From Streptomyces sp. NBC_01314 (lineage in GTDB: Bacteria > Actinomycetota > Actinomycetes > Streptomycetales > Streptomycetaceae), in contig NZ_CP108394.1 of NCBI RefSeq assembly GCF_041435215.1, positions 4,402,001-4,466,000 of the forward strand: a stretch of 64,000 nucleotides of DNA, written 5' to 3'. Of the stretch, positions 15,636-24,162 are shown piece after piece. A model generated the notes under the pieces. That model was not told the origin of the DNA, ran no database searches, and saw nothing but the letters and a program-made list of their open reading frames with translations. The first letter of the stretch is position 1. Each line of letters opens with the position of its first letter. A program made the translations under genes and the position numbers.

Positions 15636-16957
15636 GACGTCGTCTCCGCCCTCTCCATCTCCAACTCGACCTCCGTGCCGCCGTCCGGTACGGCGCGGAG
15701 TCGTGCCGTACCTCCGTTGCGCTCCATGCGACCGATGATCGATTCTCTGACGCCCATGCGGTCGGCGGGTATCGCGTCGAGGTCGAAGCCGGGACCGCGG
15801 TCGCGGACGGACACGAAGACCGTCCTTCCCTCGACCTCGGCGAAGACCTGTACGGCGCCGCCCTCGCCACCGTACTTGGCGGCGTTCACCATCGCCTCGC
15901 GCGCGGCCTGCATCTGCGCGGTCAGTCCTTCGTCGAGGGGGCAGTCGCCGACGACCACCACCTCTATCGGGACGCCGTGCTTGTCCTCGACCTCCGCGGC
16001 GTTCCGCCGCACGGCCTCGGCGAGGGTGCCGGGCTCGTCGTCCTCGTCCTTTCCGGTGCCTTCGGGTTTGTACAGCCAGTTCCGCAGGTCGCGCTCCTGG
16101 GCGCGAGCGAGGCGGCGGACCTCGTTCGGACTGTCCGCGTTGCGCTGTATCAGCGTCAGCGTGTGCAGGACCGAGTCGTGGACGTGGGCCGCGACCTCCG
16201 CGCGCTCCTGGGCGCGGATGCGCATCAGTCGCTCCTCGGAGAGGTCCTGGGTCATACGGACGAGGTACGGGCCGGCCAGCAGCGTTATGCCCACGAGGAC
16301 CGCGAGCGCGGCCTGCAGTACCGAGCCGAGGTGGGCGGCCGAGCCCTGCAGGACGAATATCCCGGACACGCCCGCGGTGACCAGCAGGACACCGGCCACG
16401 GAGCGCAGCAGCGTGATCGTGCGCCGCCGACGGCCGACCTCGGCCCACCGGGCCCGCCGTGCGTTGTCCGCCTGACGCCAGACCAGGGCGACGCCGGCCG
16501 CGACGAGCACGGTCGGCCAGAGATAGGCCCTGGCGGCCTCGCCGAGGTCCACATTGCCGACGAAGACCATGGCCACGACGACCATGAGGAGGAGAGCGAC
16601 CATCTGGCCGCGGTCGGGCTTGCGGGCCACAAGTCTGCGGCGGCCGTCGGGAGAGGTCTCGGTGGCGATGGACGGGGACCGCTGGTTGTCGACGCCTCCC
16701 ACACCGAGCGGGACGAAGAACCAGAAGGCCGCGTAGACCAGGGCGCCGAGGCCGTCCGCCAAAAAGAGGCCGGCGAACACGAGCCGCACCCAGGTCACGG
16801 GCAGGCCGAGATGTCCGGCGAGCCCTCGCGCCACGCCCCCGAGCCAGCGTCCGTCGCTGCTGCGGTAGAGCTTGCGCGGGGGCCGCGGAGTGTCGACTGG
16901 CAGTGCTGCGGCTTCCGGCATGCCATCGATGTTCACACGCACGGCGGATCGAGGCAT
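15632..16957 (-). CDS. PspC-domain sensor histidine kinase
   Basis: 441 residues. An N-terminal PspC domain (about 28-88) with its membrane hairpin is followed by further TM segments (about 118-135, 143-160, 185-205 and 210-228), a HisKA_3-type dimerisation helix containing HVHDS (phospho-His260) and an HATPase domain with N-box (EAMVNAAKYGG) and G-box (DRGPGF). It belongs to the class of kinases thought to sense membrane or envelope stress through PspC. Partner of the regulator that overlaps its stop codon. Start at 16957; an in-frame ATG at 16921 is possible. It is divergent from a second PspC-domain gene across 130 bp. Confidence 0.92.
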   Translation of the reverse strand: MPRSAVRVNIDGMPEAAALPVDTPRPPRKLYRSSDGRWLGGVARGLAGHLGLPVTWVRLVFAGLFLADGLGALVYAAFWFFVPLGVGGVDNQRSPSIATETSPDGRRRLVARKPDRGQMVALLLMVVVAMVFVGNVDLGEAARAYLWPTVLVAAGVALVWRQADNARRARWAEVGRRRRTITLLRSVAGVLLVTAGVSGIFVLQGSAAHLGSVLQAALAVLVGITLLAGPYLVRMTQDLSEERLMRIRAQERAEVAAHVHDSVLHTLTLIQRNADSPNEVRRLARAQERDLRNWLYKPEGTGKDEDDEPGTLAEAVRRNAAEVEDKHGVPIEVVVVGDCPLDEGLTAQMQAAREAMVNAAKYGGEGGAVQVFAEVEGRTVFVSVRDRGPGFDLDAIPADRMGVRESIIGRMERNGGTARLRAVPDGGTEVELEMERAETTS

Positions 16958-17087
16958 CAGGGTCGACCCCCGAGACGCCCCTGATCTCCGGCCCAGCCAT
17001 GATCGAACACATCCCCGGGCGGATATCAGGGTTCGACCAGGGTCATCCCGACTGCCATCGGACCGGCTCGGCCGTCACGATGGACGC

Positions 17088-18707
17088 ATGACGGATCACG
17101 AGCACGCGGCAGCGGAGCCGGTCCCCGGCTCGGGTCCGGACGCCCTGCGGCCCACCACCGAGCCGCAGGACGCCGTGCCCCCACCGGGCACGGGGGCAGA
17201 GGAACCGCGCGCGCACGGGGACGCGGGCGCACACCCGCACACGGAGGCGGGGACGCGGCCGGGCCCGCGAACGCACACAGGTGCGGGCACGCGCCCGCAG
17301 GCGGACGCGGGCCCACCCGCGGATCAAGCGGCCACGACCGACCCCGCCGGAGCTCCCGGCCGTCGCTCGCCCGGCGCGGCAGACCCATCCACCCCCGGTG
17401 CCATGGGGCACCCGGCCTCCGACGATCCGGCCGATGGGCCCGCCGCCCCGCACAAGTTCCGCCGCGACCGGCGGTACCAGATGCTGGGCGGTGTCTGTGC
17501 CGGGCTCGGGCGGCAGTGCGACATGGATCCGGTGATCTTCCGGGTGGTGCTCGCGGTCCTCTCCGCGACCGGCGGTTTCGGCCTCCTCTTCTACGGCTTC
17601 GCCTGGCTGTTCGTGCCGTACGACGACGAGGAGGAGAACGAAGTACGCAAGCTGCTGACCGGCCGGGTCGACGGCCAGGCCCTCACGGCCGTGCTCTTCG
17701 CGCTGGTCGGCTGCGGCGTCTTCCTCACCATGCTGAGCAACACGACCGTCCTGACCTTCTCGGTGGTCGTCTCCCTGCTCCTGGCCGGCGCGGGGTACTG
17801 GTCGCAGCAGCGCGGCGCCCCCGACCCCGATCCGCTGGCCGCACAGGCCGTGGCCGACGCCCCACCGGAGGCCCAGGCGCCGCCCGTGGCCTCCGCCTAC
17901 CCCTCCTGGTGGCGCGACCCGATCATCAAAGACGGAACACACGTGGGCGGCACGGGCTATCTGTGGGGACCGTGGGGGAGCCGCGACCGCGACATAGCGG
18001 CAGCCGTCAACATCGCCCGGGGCGTGCCGCCCTCCCGCCAGGACAAATACGCCGGGCGCCCGCCCAAGCCGCGAGGCCCGCGCTGGACAGGCGGCTGGAT
18101 CTTCCTGCTCGCGCTACTCGCAGGCGGTCTCGGCACCGGCGTGACCTGGGAGGACCGCACTCTCGCCACCAGCCTGCAGACCGGCCTGGCCTGCGCGCTG
18201 ACCGTGTTCGGCCTGGGCATAGCACTGAGCGCCTTCCTCGGCCGTACGGGAGCGGGATCGATCTTCCTGGCCGTGGTCACGGCTGGACTCCTGGCATGCG
18301 CGGCGGCGCTCCCGACGAGCATCACGACCGACTGGGTCCGTACGGAGTGGACACCGAGGAACGCGGAGAGTGTGGCGGCCCGGTACGAGCTGGGGACCGG
18401 TGTGGGCACGCTGGACCTGTCCGAAGTGGACATACCGAAGGGGGAAACGCTGACGACGAGCGTGGAGGTGGGCGCGGGCAAGGTGAAGGTGGTGGTCCCG
18501 CATGACGTCACCGTGCGGCTCGACGTCGAAGTGGGCCTCGGTGACATCCAGTTGCCGGGTGACGACAAGGAGGACGTGGACGTGGCACCGGACAAGAGCG
18601 ATCGGCTGACGCTGTCCCCCGAAAAGGGCTCGGACAGTGGCGGCGTGCTCACCATCGACCTCGAAGTCGGTCTGGGACAGGCGGAGGTGGCCCGTGCTGC
18701 GTCATGA
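17088..18707 (+). CDS. PspC-domain membrane protein with LiaF-like C-terminal domain
   Basis: 539 residues. A long disordered N-terminus rich in Pro, Ala, Gly and His (1-120) leads into a PspC domain (about 121-180), several TM helices (about 200-240 and 325-400) and a C-terminal beta-rich domain with repeating V-x-V-G-x-G patterns (VEVGAGKVKVVVPHDV, VEVGLGDIQLPG), the build of the LiaF/toastrack cell-wall-stress domain. The role is inferred as envelope-stress sensing or output together with the divergent kinase/regulator pair. The ATG at 17088 is chosen as the start that yields the expected short lead-in; the next gene starts inside its 3' end. Confidence 0.88.
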   Translation: MTDHEHAAAEPVPGSGPDALRPTTEPQDAVPPPGTGAEEPRAHGDAGAHPHTEAGTRPGPRTHTGAGTRPQADAGPPADQAATTDPAGAPGRRSPGAADPSTPGAMGHPASDDPADGPAAPHKFRRDRRYQMLGGVCAGLGRQCDMDPVIFRVVLAVLSATGGFGLLFYGFAWLFVPYDDEEENEVRKLLTGRVDGQALTAVLFALVGCGVFLTMLSNTTVLTFSVVVSLLLAGAGYWSQQRGAPDPDPLAAQAVADAPPEAQAPPVASAYPSWWRDPIIKDGTHVGGTGYLWGPWGSRDRDIAAAVNIARGVPPSRQDKYAGRPPKPRGPRWTGGWIFLLALLAGGLGTGVTWEDRTLATSLQTGLACALTVFGLGIALSAFLGRTGAGSIFLAVVTAGLLACAAALPTSITTDWVRTEWTPRNAESVAARYELGTGVGTLDLSEVDIPKGETLTTSVEVGAGKVKVVVPHDVTVRLDVEVGLGDIQLPGDDKEDVDVAPDKSDRLTLSPEKGSDSGGVLTIDLEVGLGQAEVARAAS

Positions 18708-19005
18708 GTTCCGTCCGGGCAAGCTCATAGCCGGCCTCTCCCTCAGCGCCGCCGGTGTCGCGTATCTCGGCGACGCGGGAGACGCCTGGGAGACTCCTTG
18801 GTTCGTCGTGATACCGCTCGTCGTCGGAGGGCTGTGTCTGGCGGGGGCGGTGGGTTTCCTGGACCACGCGATACGTGGACTCCGGGCGTCTGGACGAACG
18901 GGGCCGACAGGGCCAGCGGATGCGACGGGACCGACAGGAGCGGCGGGGAATGCGGGTGCGACGGGCTCGGAGGGGGTGACAGGACCGAGAGGGTCCGCGG
19001 GATGA
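18694..19005 (+). CDS. Small membrane protein with collagen-like C-terminal tail
   Basis: 103 residues starting at GTG 18694 (GGAGG 6 nt upstream), overlapping the PspC gene by 14 bp and therefore likely translationally coupled. Two TM helices (about 11-28 and 35-55) are followed by a tail of about 37 residues made of G-x-y triplets (GRT GPT GPA DAT GPT GAA), with one interrupted triplet, continuing to the stop. Such triplets are collagen-like; the tail may be an extended triple helix or simply disordered. No function is known; context suggests it works with the PspC-domain protein. Confidence 0.75.
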   Translation: MLRHEFRPGKLIAGLSLSAAGVAYLGDAGDAWETPWFVVIPLVVGGLCLAGAVGFLDHAIRGLRASGRTGPTGPADATGPTGAAGNAGATGSEGVTGPRGSAG

Positions 19006-19463
19006 GCTGGAGCGGCCGAGGGCCCAGCGGGGCGGCGGGATGAGCTGGAGTGCCAGCGCGAGCGGGACGGGGACGAGCTGCCCGACGGCTGGGGCGGGAC
19101 GCGCGGCTTGGGCGCCTACCGGCTGGTAGGGCTACGCGGGCAGGGGCGCGCCCTGGTGGTTGTCGCTGCGGGGGGACTTCGAGGGCTGACCTCCATCGGG
19201 AGCCCGGCCGGGGTCTGCCCTGAGGCGAGGCCCGGACGCATGGCACAGGCGCGGGATCAGCCGACATCACAGAGGCGCTGTGGCTGAGGCCGTCGTGGCC
19301 GAGCTGTGCTGCGTAGCTGCCCCAGATAGCTGTACTGCATAGCTGTGACGGGTGGCGGCGATGAGCCGTGGTCGGGGCGCTGTGGGGGCTCGGCCAAGGA
19401 CGCCCACGAGGCCTCTCAGCGGTGCGGGCCCGGAGGGGCTCAGCGGTGCGGGCCTGCAGATGC
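19006..19463. other. Intergenic region with short repeats
   Basis: 458 bp between convergent genes. GGGATGAGCTGGAG recurs about 39 bp apart near 18999 and 19038, and CTCAGCGGT occurs three times at about 19413-19470. No gene is supported. Confidence 0.45.
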
Positions 19464-20006
19464 TCAGCGGTAGGCGCCCGCGCGGTGCCTGCTGCCGCCG
19501 TGGCGGCGGGAGCGGATGGCCGCGTCCACGGACAGGACCGGGGCGCCGGCGAGGATCAGGGGGATCCAGGCCATGAAATAGGGGAGGTCGTTGCCGTAGT
19601 AGTACGGGGAAGCCGCCCAGCTGACTGTCAGCCAGAGGCTGAGGGAAATCAGGGCGCCGCCGAAGGCGGCGAGGCGGGTGAGGAGGCCGAGGAGGGTGCC
19701 GATACCGACGGCGAGTTCACCGAGGGCGATGGCGTAGCCGAAACCGACGGGGTTGTTGAGGGCCATGTCGATCATGGCTGGGATGGCGGAGGAGTCTCGG
19801 GCGGCGCTCATCATGTCGCCGATGGAGCCGGAGCCGGAGTCCGCCATGAACGCGCTGTCGGTGAGTTTGTCCAGGCCGGCGTAGATGAAGGTGACGGCGA
19901 GGAAGACGCGTAGGGGCAGCAGGGCGTAGCGGGTGGCTGTGTCCCGCCAGTCGGGGCCATCGTCGAGGTAGGGAGTGTGGGAGCCCGTGCGAATGTCGTG
20001 AGTCAT
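19464..20006 (-). CDS. DoxX family membrane protein
   Basis: 180 residues with four TM helices (about 26-46, 90-110, 115-135 and 140-160) and the DoxX-type first helix RVFLAVTFIYAGLDKL. A soluble insert of about 40 residues (SGSGSIGDMMSAARDSSA) lies between helices 1 and 2. DoxX proteins are small quinone-linked or redox-associated membrane proteins; the exact role is unknown. ATG at 20006, with GAGG about 10 nt upstream. Monocistronic. Confidence 0.85.
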   Translation of the reverse strand: MTHDIRTGSHTPYLDDGPDWRDTATRYALLPLRVFLAVTFIYAGLDKLTDSAFMADSGSGSIGDMMSAARDSSAIPAMIDMALNNPVGFGYAIALGELAVGIGTLLGLLTRLAAFGGALISLSLWLTVSWAASPYYYGNDLPYFMAWIPLILAGAPVLSVDAAIRSRRHGGSRHRAGAYR

Positions 20007-20178
20007 GGTCTGCGCCGCCTCTTGTCCGCCGTGCCGTTGACCCCTCGACAGACGATACGTTCGGAGGGGTGGGGGTGCTCAATGGGTCGGGCGTGTTTTT
20101 TCCGGGTTGGAGTGCCTTTTCGGTGGTCGGGCCGTGGCCCCGAGGTGCGAGCTTCCCAAAGCTTCCCGACTCATGTCC

Positions 20179-20313
20179 CTCTCCCGCGGACTCAGGCCCC
20201 CCGGCGGCCCGGGTCTCTCCCCGCGGACTCAGGCCTCCCGAACCCAAGTCTCTCCCTCAGGCTCAGGCCTCCCGAGCCCCGCCCTTTCCCCACGGACTCA
20301 GGCCTCCCGAACC
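20179..20313. repeat. Tandem repeat, about 35-bp period, four copies
   Basis: Four degenerate copies of a unit containing CGGACTCAGGCCTCCCG start near 20179, 20215, 20250 and 20285. It lies in the 423-bp gap (20007-20429) upstream of the DoxX gene, where no gene is supported. Confidence 0.8.
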
Positions 20314-20429
20314 GAAGCCCCCGACCCCGGCCTCCAACCCCCTGTTCCCAACCCCCAGCCCCCGGACGATCGACTTCGTGCCGTCGCCCCAGCTGGTGTC
20401 GCCGAGGCCCCCCGCCGTGTGGCGGTCGC

Positions 20430-21821
20430 TCAGTCCGCTGAGACCTCGATCGTGTAGCGGTTGGTTTCTACTCCGGCGGCTGTGACGACCTGGACGTCGA
20501 CCTTGCCGGGTTCGACGTCGGCGGGGACGGGGGCGGTGAGAACGGCGTCGGTGGGGTTGTTGAAGCCGCCGGCGACGGGGACGAGGGGGACGTGGACGTG
20601 GACGGGGCCGATGCGGACGACCATGCGGGAGAGGCTGTCGGCGGTCTGGGCGCCGGGCGGGACGAAGCCGGCGCCGCGGATCTCGATGTCGTCGCCGTTG
20701 CGGATGGGGGCGTCGAGGTCGCCGGCCTCACGGGCACGGACGACGGAGAGGATGACGGGGCGGCCGCCCTCGGCGTATTTGCCGGCGACGTAGGTGGCGG
20801 CGGAGACGAGGACGAGGAGGGCCAGGCCCCAGGGGAGGTCGGGGAGTTGGTCGGGGCGGCGAGCCAAGCGGACCGCCGCGAAGGTGAGGGCGACGGCGCA
20901 GATGATCACGTATTGGATGTCCGTGAAGCTGCCCCGGCCCGAGTCGTCGGTGAGGAGGTCGGCGGCGCGGGGACGGTGGGCGCGGACCTTCTGAAGGCGT
21001 TGCGACAGGACGCGGAGGCCGACGACGCGGCGAACCAGGACCGCGATGCCGCAGACCACGGCCAGGACCGTCACGATGCCCGCGCCGCGGGCGAGGTCGA
21101 GGCCGGCGATGAGGGTGTCGCGTTCGCGGTGGTCGGAGGCGGCGGCCAGCCGGCCGACGAGGACGAGGATCGCGAAGACGACGAAGAGCACCCAACCGGC
21201 CGCGATCGCACGGGAGGTGGAGAGACGGTTGTCCTCGCCGATGACGGGGGCGAGGGCGCCGCCGCGTGCGCGGTGCAGATATCCGGCGCCCGTCAGCGCC
21301 GCGGCCACCAGCAGGGCGGCGAGCAGCCCTGCGGTGCGGGCGGCCGTCCAGCCCGCGCCGATCGCGGTGAGGGACTGAACGAGGAGGAGGGTCACGACGG
21401 CGATCCAGACGACGATCGCCGTGCGCAGCCACAGGCGGGCCAGCCAGGCCTCGCCCTCGACCCGGCCACGTTCGGCGACGAGGGCCGCGGACTGGGTGAG
21501 TTCGTCGGAGACCCACTGCCGGGAGGCGGACGCGGAGTGCGCGACGGCCGCCGGCAGCCCCTGCCCGGACGCGAACGCCTCCCGCTTCAGCAGGAACTCG
21601 GCGACCGCGCGCCGGTGTCCCGCACGCGCCCCGTGCGGGCAGTCCCCGCACGTGCACCTGCCTTCATGGGCGCCCGCGCCCATGCCCCCTCTCGCCTCCT
21701 GCACCGCCACGCCCGGTCCCGCCTTCCCGCGCGCGTCCGCCACCGCGTCCGCGTCCATCGGCATCGCCGCCATCGTCGTTGCCGTCGTCGTCATTGCCGT
21801 CGTCGTCATTGCCGTCGTCAT
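20430..21821 (-). CDS. Multi-pass membrane protein with C-terminal Ig-like domain
   Basis: 463 residues as annotated. After an N-terminal Met/Thr/Ala repeat comes a Cys/His cluster (CTCGDCPHG at about 56-64) that could bind metal, a helical segment, then TM helices at about 132-152, 163-182, 205-225, 250-270, 305-322 and 330-345. The C-terminal 110 residues are beta-rich and resemble an IPT/TIG Ig-like fold (GDDIEIRGAGFVPPG). The start is uncertain: the 5' end is an expanded ATG-ACG repeat, and ATGs at 21773, 21764 or 21758 could be the true start. No family name is recognised with confidence. Confidence 0.65.
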   Translation of the reverse strand: MTTAMTTTAMTTTATTMAAMPMDADAVADARGKAGPGVAVQEARGGMGAGAHEGRCTCGDCPHGARAGHRRAVAEFLLKREAFASGQGLPAAVAHSASASRQWVSDELTQSAALVAERGRVEGEAWLARLWLRTAIVVWIAVVTLLLVQSLTAIGAGWTAARTAGLLAALLVAAALTGAGYLHRARGGALAPVIGEDNRLSTSRAIAAGWVLFVVFAILVLVGRLAAASDHRERDTLIAGLDLARGAGIVTVLAVVCGIAVLVRRVVGLRVLSQRLQKVRAHRPRAADLLTDDSGRGSFTDIQYVIICAVALTFAAVRLARRPDQLPDLPWGLALLVLVSAATYVAGKYAEGGRPVILSVVRAREAGDLDAPIRNGDDIEIRGAGFVPPGAQTADSLSRMVVRIGPVHVHVPLVPVAGGFNNPTDAVLTAPVPADVEPGKVDVQVVTAAGVETNRYTIEVSAD

Positions 21822-21823
21822 GG
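21781..21823. repeat. 15-bp tandem repeat at the 5' end of the membrane protein gene
   Basis: Two perfect copies and one partial copy of GCCGTCGTCGTCATT. On the coding (minus) strand it supplies several in-frame ATG codons, which makes the start of the 20430-21821 gene uncertain. Confidence 0.8.
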
Positions 21824-21850
21824 CCGTCGTAGACGCCTTCGTCAGCGCGC

Positions 21851-21883
21851 CTTGTCAGTGCCGTGTCAGTGCCTTGTCAGTGC
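21851..21883. repeat. 11-bp tandem repeat, three copies
   Basis: Three copies of CKTGTCAGTGC (K is G or T). It contains TTGTCAGTG words but has no -10 at the correct spacing. Confidence 0.75.
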
Positions 21884-21982
21884 CGTCATCGGCACCTTCG
21901 TGGACGACTTCGCAGTCGTCGCCGGGCGTCGTAAGTATGTCCGCTCACTACCACAGCCGTGCGGCCGTACAAGTGCACTGTA

Positions 21983-22078
21983 ATGACAGCGAATTGTGCC
22001 GTACGGAACACGGCCCGCGTCCGGCAGGTCCACTCCGTGCAAGAGAAGCGCGGGGTGATGTCCCGGTGCCCGTGTTGA
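21983..22078 (+). CDS. Candidate Cys-ending leader peptide
   Basis: 31-codon reading frame ending in the codons for R-C-P-C followed by TGA, only 21 bp ahead of the decayed DUF4429 gene. There is no Shine-Dalgarno sequence; TACAAG lies 9 nt before the ATG, so it could be leaderless. Small Cys-rich leader ORFs that attenuate downstream genes are known in actinobacteria. Whether this one is translated, and what it now regulates, is unclear because the downstream gene is broken. Confidence 0.35.
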   Translation: MTANCAVRNTARVRQVHSVQEKRGVMSRCPC

Positions 22079-22099
22079 CCCGGCTTCGGGAATCTCCTC

Positions 22100-22491
22100 A
22101 TGGCCGAGATCATCCAGCGGGACGGGAGCTGGGCCTTCGACGGCAGCACGGTCCGGATCACGCCGGGCCTGCACCGTTCCGTGGCGCTGTCGCTGCCGCC
22201 GGAGCGGGACCCGTTCGCCCTCGGCCTGTGGGGCAGCACCCGCCGAGACCTCCTCACGGCCCTCCTCGCCACAGCGGTCACGGCGCGGCTCCCCCATCCG
22301 TCCACCCGCGGCACGGCCGACGACCCGGGCGCCCGCCGGTGCGCGGAGCCCGCCGTCTAGCCACCACCCGCCCCTGACCACCACGACATCCTCTCCGCCG
22401 CCTACGTGAGCTGGGCGAACTCCACCGCGACGGTGTCCTGACGGACGAGGAGTTCGCCACCACGAAGGCGGCCGTACTTCGCGACTTCTGA
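22100..22491 (+). pseudogene. DUF4429-SHOCT gene remnant
   Basis: The first 23 codons read like the start of a DUF4429 protein (MAEIIQRDGSWAFDG...), then jump straight to sequence typical of the C-terminal part of the same family (DPFALGLWGSTRRDLLTALL), implying loss of the middle. A TAG at 22358 stops the frame. Beyond it DHHDIL is readable in the same frame, and after a one-base shift from 22393 comes a complete SHOCT tail (LRRLRELGELHRDGVLTDEE...) ending at TGA 22489-22491. At least one internal deletion, one nonsense codon and one frameshift are therefore needed to explain it. DUF4429 assignment is from memory of Streptomyces homologues. Confidence 0.75.
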
Positions 22492-22582
22492 CCGGCATCG
22501 GCGCCCCGAAAGGGGTGTGGAACGGCGCGACCGGCCACGACGAGCCAGCGGCCGAAGACCAGGCGCGGCGGCCAGACCTCCG

Positions 22583-22632
22583 CAGTCGGATTCCCGCGGT
22601 CGGATTCCCGCGGTCGGATTCCCGCAGTCAGC
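22583..22632. repeat. 14-bp tandem repeat, about 3.5 copies
   Basis: Three full units of GCRGTCGGATTCCC and a partial fourth, abutting the stop codon of the class II aldolase gene. Confidence 0.85.
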
Positions 22633-23422
22633 TCAGCAGGTCCGGCTCGCTCCTGCTGATGTCCTGCCACAGTGGCTGATAGTTGATCCACGCCACCAGG
22701 TCACCGCCCGCCTGCTCCCGTGTCGCCGCCGCCAGCCGGTGTTCGATCAACAGCGGCCGTCCCGCGGCCTTCGCGGTGAGCTGCACCTGAGCGGAGCGTT
22801 CCATCGAGAGGAACCACCACGCCGCCGCGTCGACCGAGTCGCCGACCGTCAGCAGGCCGTGGTTGCGCAGCACGAGCGCCTTGCGGCTGCCGAGCACGCC
22901 GGCGATGCGGCGGCCCTCGTCCGCGTCCACCGCGACGCCCGTGTAGTGGTCGTAGAGCGCCTGGTCCTCGTAGAACGCGCAGGACTCCTGGGTGATCGGG
23001 TCGAGCAGGTCGCCGAGCGCGGCCAGCGCGCGGCCGTGCACGGAGTGACAGTGCGCGACCGCGACGACGTCGGGCCGGGCGGCGTGCACCTGGGCGTGGA
23101 CGGTGAAGGCGGCCTGGTTCACGTGGTAGCGGCCCTCGATCACCTGGCCGTCCTGGTTGGCGAGGACCAGGTCACTCACCGTGACGTGCTTGAACGGCAT
23201 CCCGAACGGATTGACCCAGAAACAGTCGCTGTACTCCGGGTCGCGTGCGGTGATGTGCCCCGAGACGCCCTCCTCGAACCCCTGCCGCCCGAAGATTCGC
23301 AGGGCTCCGGCCAGCCGTTCCTTGCGGTGGCGCCGCTCGTCCTCCGCCGATTCGTGCATCGGCGGCATGGCGAACCGGAGCTGGTCGGTGGGTAGGGGCA
23401 GGGGCGGTGTGGGCCCGTGCAT
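22628..23422 (-). CDS. Class II aldolase/adducin domain protein
   Basis: 264 residues with the zinc-site pattern of class II aldolases: HCHSVHGRAL (about 124-132) and a downstream His in LRNHGLLTVG (about 190). The family includes fuculose-phosphate-type aldolases and epimerases; this subgroup often has no assigned substrate. GGAGG lies 5 nt before the ATG. It stands alone, divergent from the oxidoreductase at 23634. No catalytic residue seems missing by eye. Confidence 0.88.
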   Translation of the reverse strand: MHGPTPPLPLPTDQLRFAMPPMHESAEDERRHRKERLAGALRIFGRQGFEEGVSGHITARDPEYSDCFWVNPFGMPFKHVTVSDLVLANQDGQVIEGRYHVNQAAFTVHAQVHAARPDVVAVAHCHSVHGRALAALGDLLDPITQESCAFYEDQALYDHYTGVAVDADEGRRIAGVLGSRKALVLRNHGLLTVGDSVDAAAWWFLSMERSAQVQLTAKAAGRPLLIEHRLAAATREQAGGDLVAWINYQPLWQDISRSEPDLLS

Positions 23423-23633
23423 GTGTCCTCCAGAGTGACTTCCTTTACGAAGCGGAAGTTACCGTCGGTGCGCCTGGCAGAACAGGCCCGTCCCGTGAAG
23501 AGAGTGCGCAACCGTTACGCAAGTCAGGGAAGCGCGCCACGCCGCATGCCGTTCGCTGGGGTCGAACTGTTCGCCGTACGTCGCTCGGGGTAACCGGACA
23601 GTGGTTGTCGGGTATCCGCGCGAGACTCGACGT

Positions 23634-24116
23634 ATGCCGGAGAAACTTTCGAACTGGGGCGCGTTCGTCGCCGCCGAACCCGAGCTCGCGCAGACTGTCG
23701 AGGGGCGCTTCGGCGCCTTCACCCATCACGTCCTCGCCACCCTCCGCAGGGACGGCTTCCCGCGTACGACCGGGCTGGAGGTCCGGTTCGTGAACGGGGA
23801 GCTGTGGCTGGGGATGATGCCGGACTCGCGCAAGGCGCGCGATCTGCGCCGCGATCCCCGTTTCTCGCTGCAGGCCAACCCGGGTCCCGGAACGGGGATG
23901 GGCGGCGGTGACGTACGGGTGAGCGGGCGGGCGGTCGAGGTCGACGACCCCGCGGTCAAGGCGGCGTACGGCGAAGAGGTGGAACCGCCGGAGCCGTTCC
24001 ACCTCTTCCGCACCGAGCTGACGGAGGTCGTACGGACCTACGTCGAGGACGACAAGTACCTGGTGGTCCAAGTCTGGAAGCCCGGAGAGCCGGTGCGGAC
24101 CCTCAAGCGGACCTGA
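23634..24116 (+). CDS. Pyridoxamine 5'-phosphate oxidase-like FMN/F420-binding protein
   Basis: 160 residues of the split beta-barrel PNPOx-like fold: FVNGELWLGMMPDSRKARDLRRDPRFSLQ is the typical strand and Arg-rich cofactor-phosphate region. Too short for true PdxH; these proteins often bind F420 or FMN or are haem-degrading-like, so the substrate is open. The ATG at 23634 (MPEKLSNWG) is preferred to an in-frame start at 23601. The stop codon falls in a tandem repeat. Confidence 0.8.
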   Translation: MPEKLSNWGAFVAAEPELAQTVEGRFGAFTHHVLATLRRDGFPRTTGLEVRFVNGELWLGMMPDSRKARDLRRDPRFSLQANPGPGTGMGGGDVRVSGRAVEVDDPAVKAAYGEEVEPPEPFHLFRTELTEVVRTYVEDDKYLVVQVWKPGEPVRTLKRT

Positions 24117-24156
24117 GCCTCTAGCGGACCTGAGCCTCTAGCGGACCTGAGCCTCT
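24106..24156. repeat. 17-bp tandem repeat covering the stop codon of 23634-24116
   Basis: Three perfect copies of AGCGGACCTGAGCCTCT. The first contains the end of the oxidoreductase gene, including TGA. The last copy and adjoining bases form a small hairpin GAGCCT-CTAA-AGGCTC (24149-24164) next to the end of convergent guaA. Confidence 0.85.
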
Positions 24157-24162
24157 AAAGGC

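Noticed and set aside
21851..21883. TTGTCAGTG words that resemble PafBC promoters
   Set aside because: They are part of an 11-bp tandem repeat and have no TAnnnT at the required 8-nt spacing.
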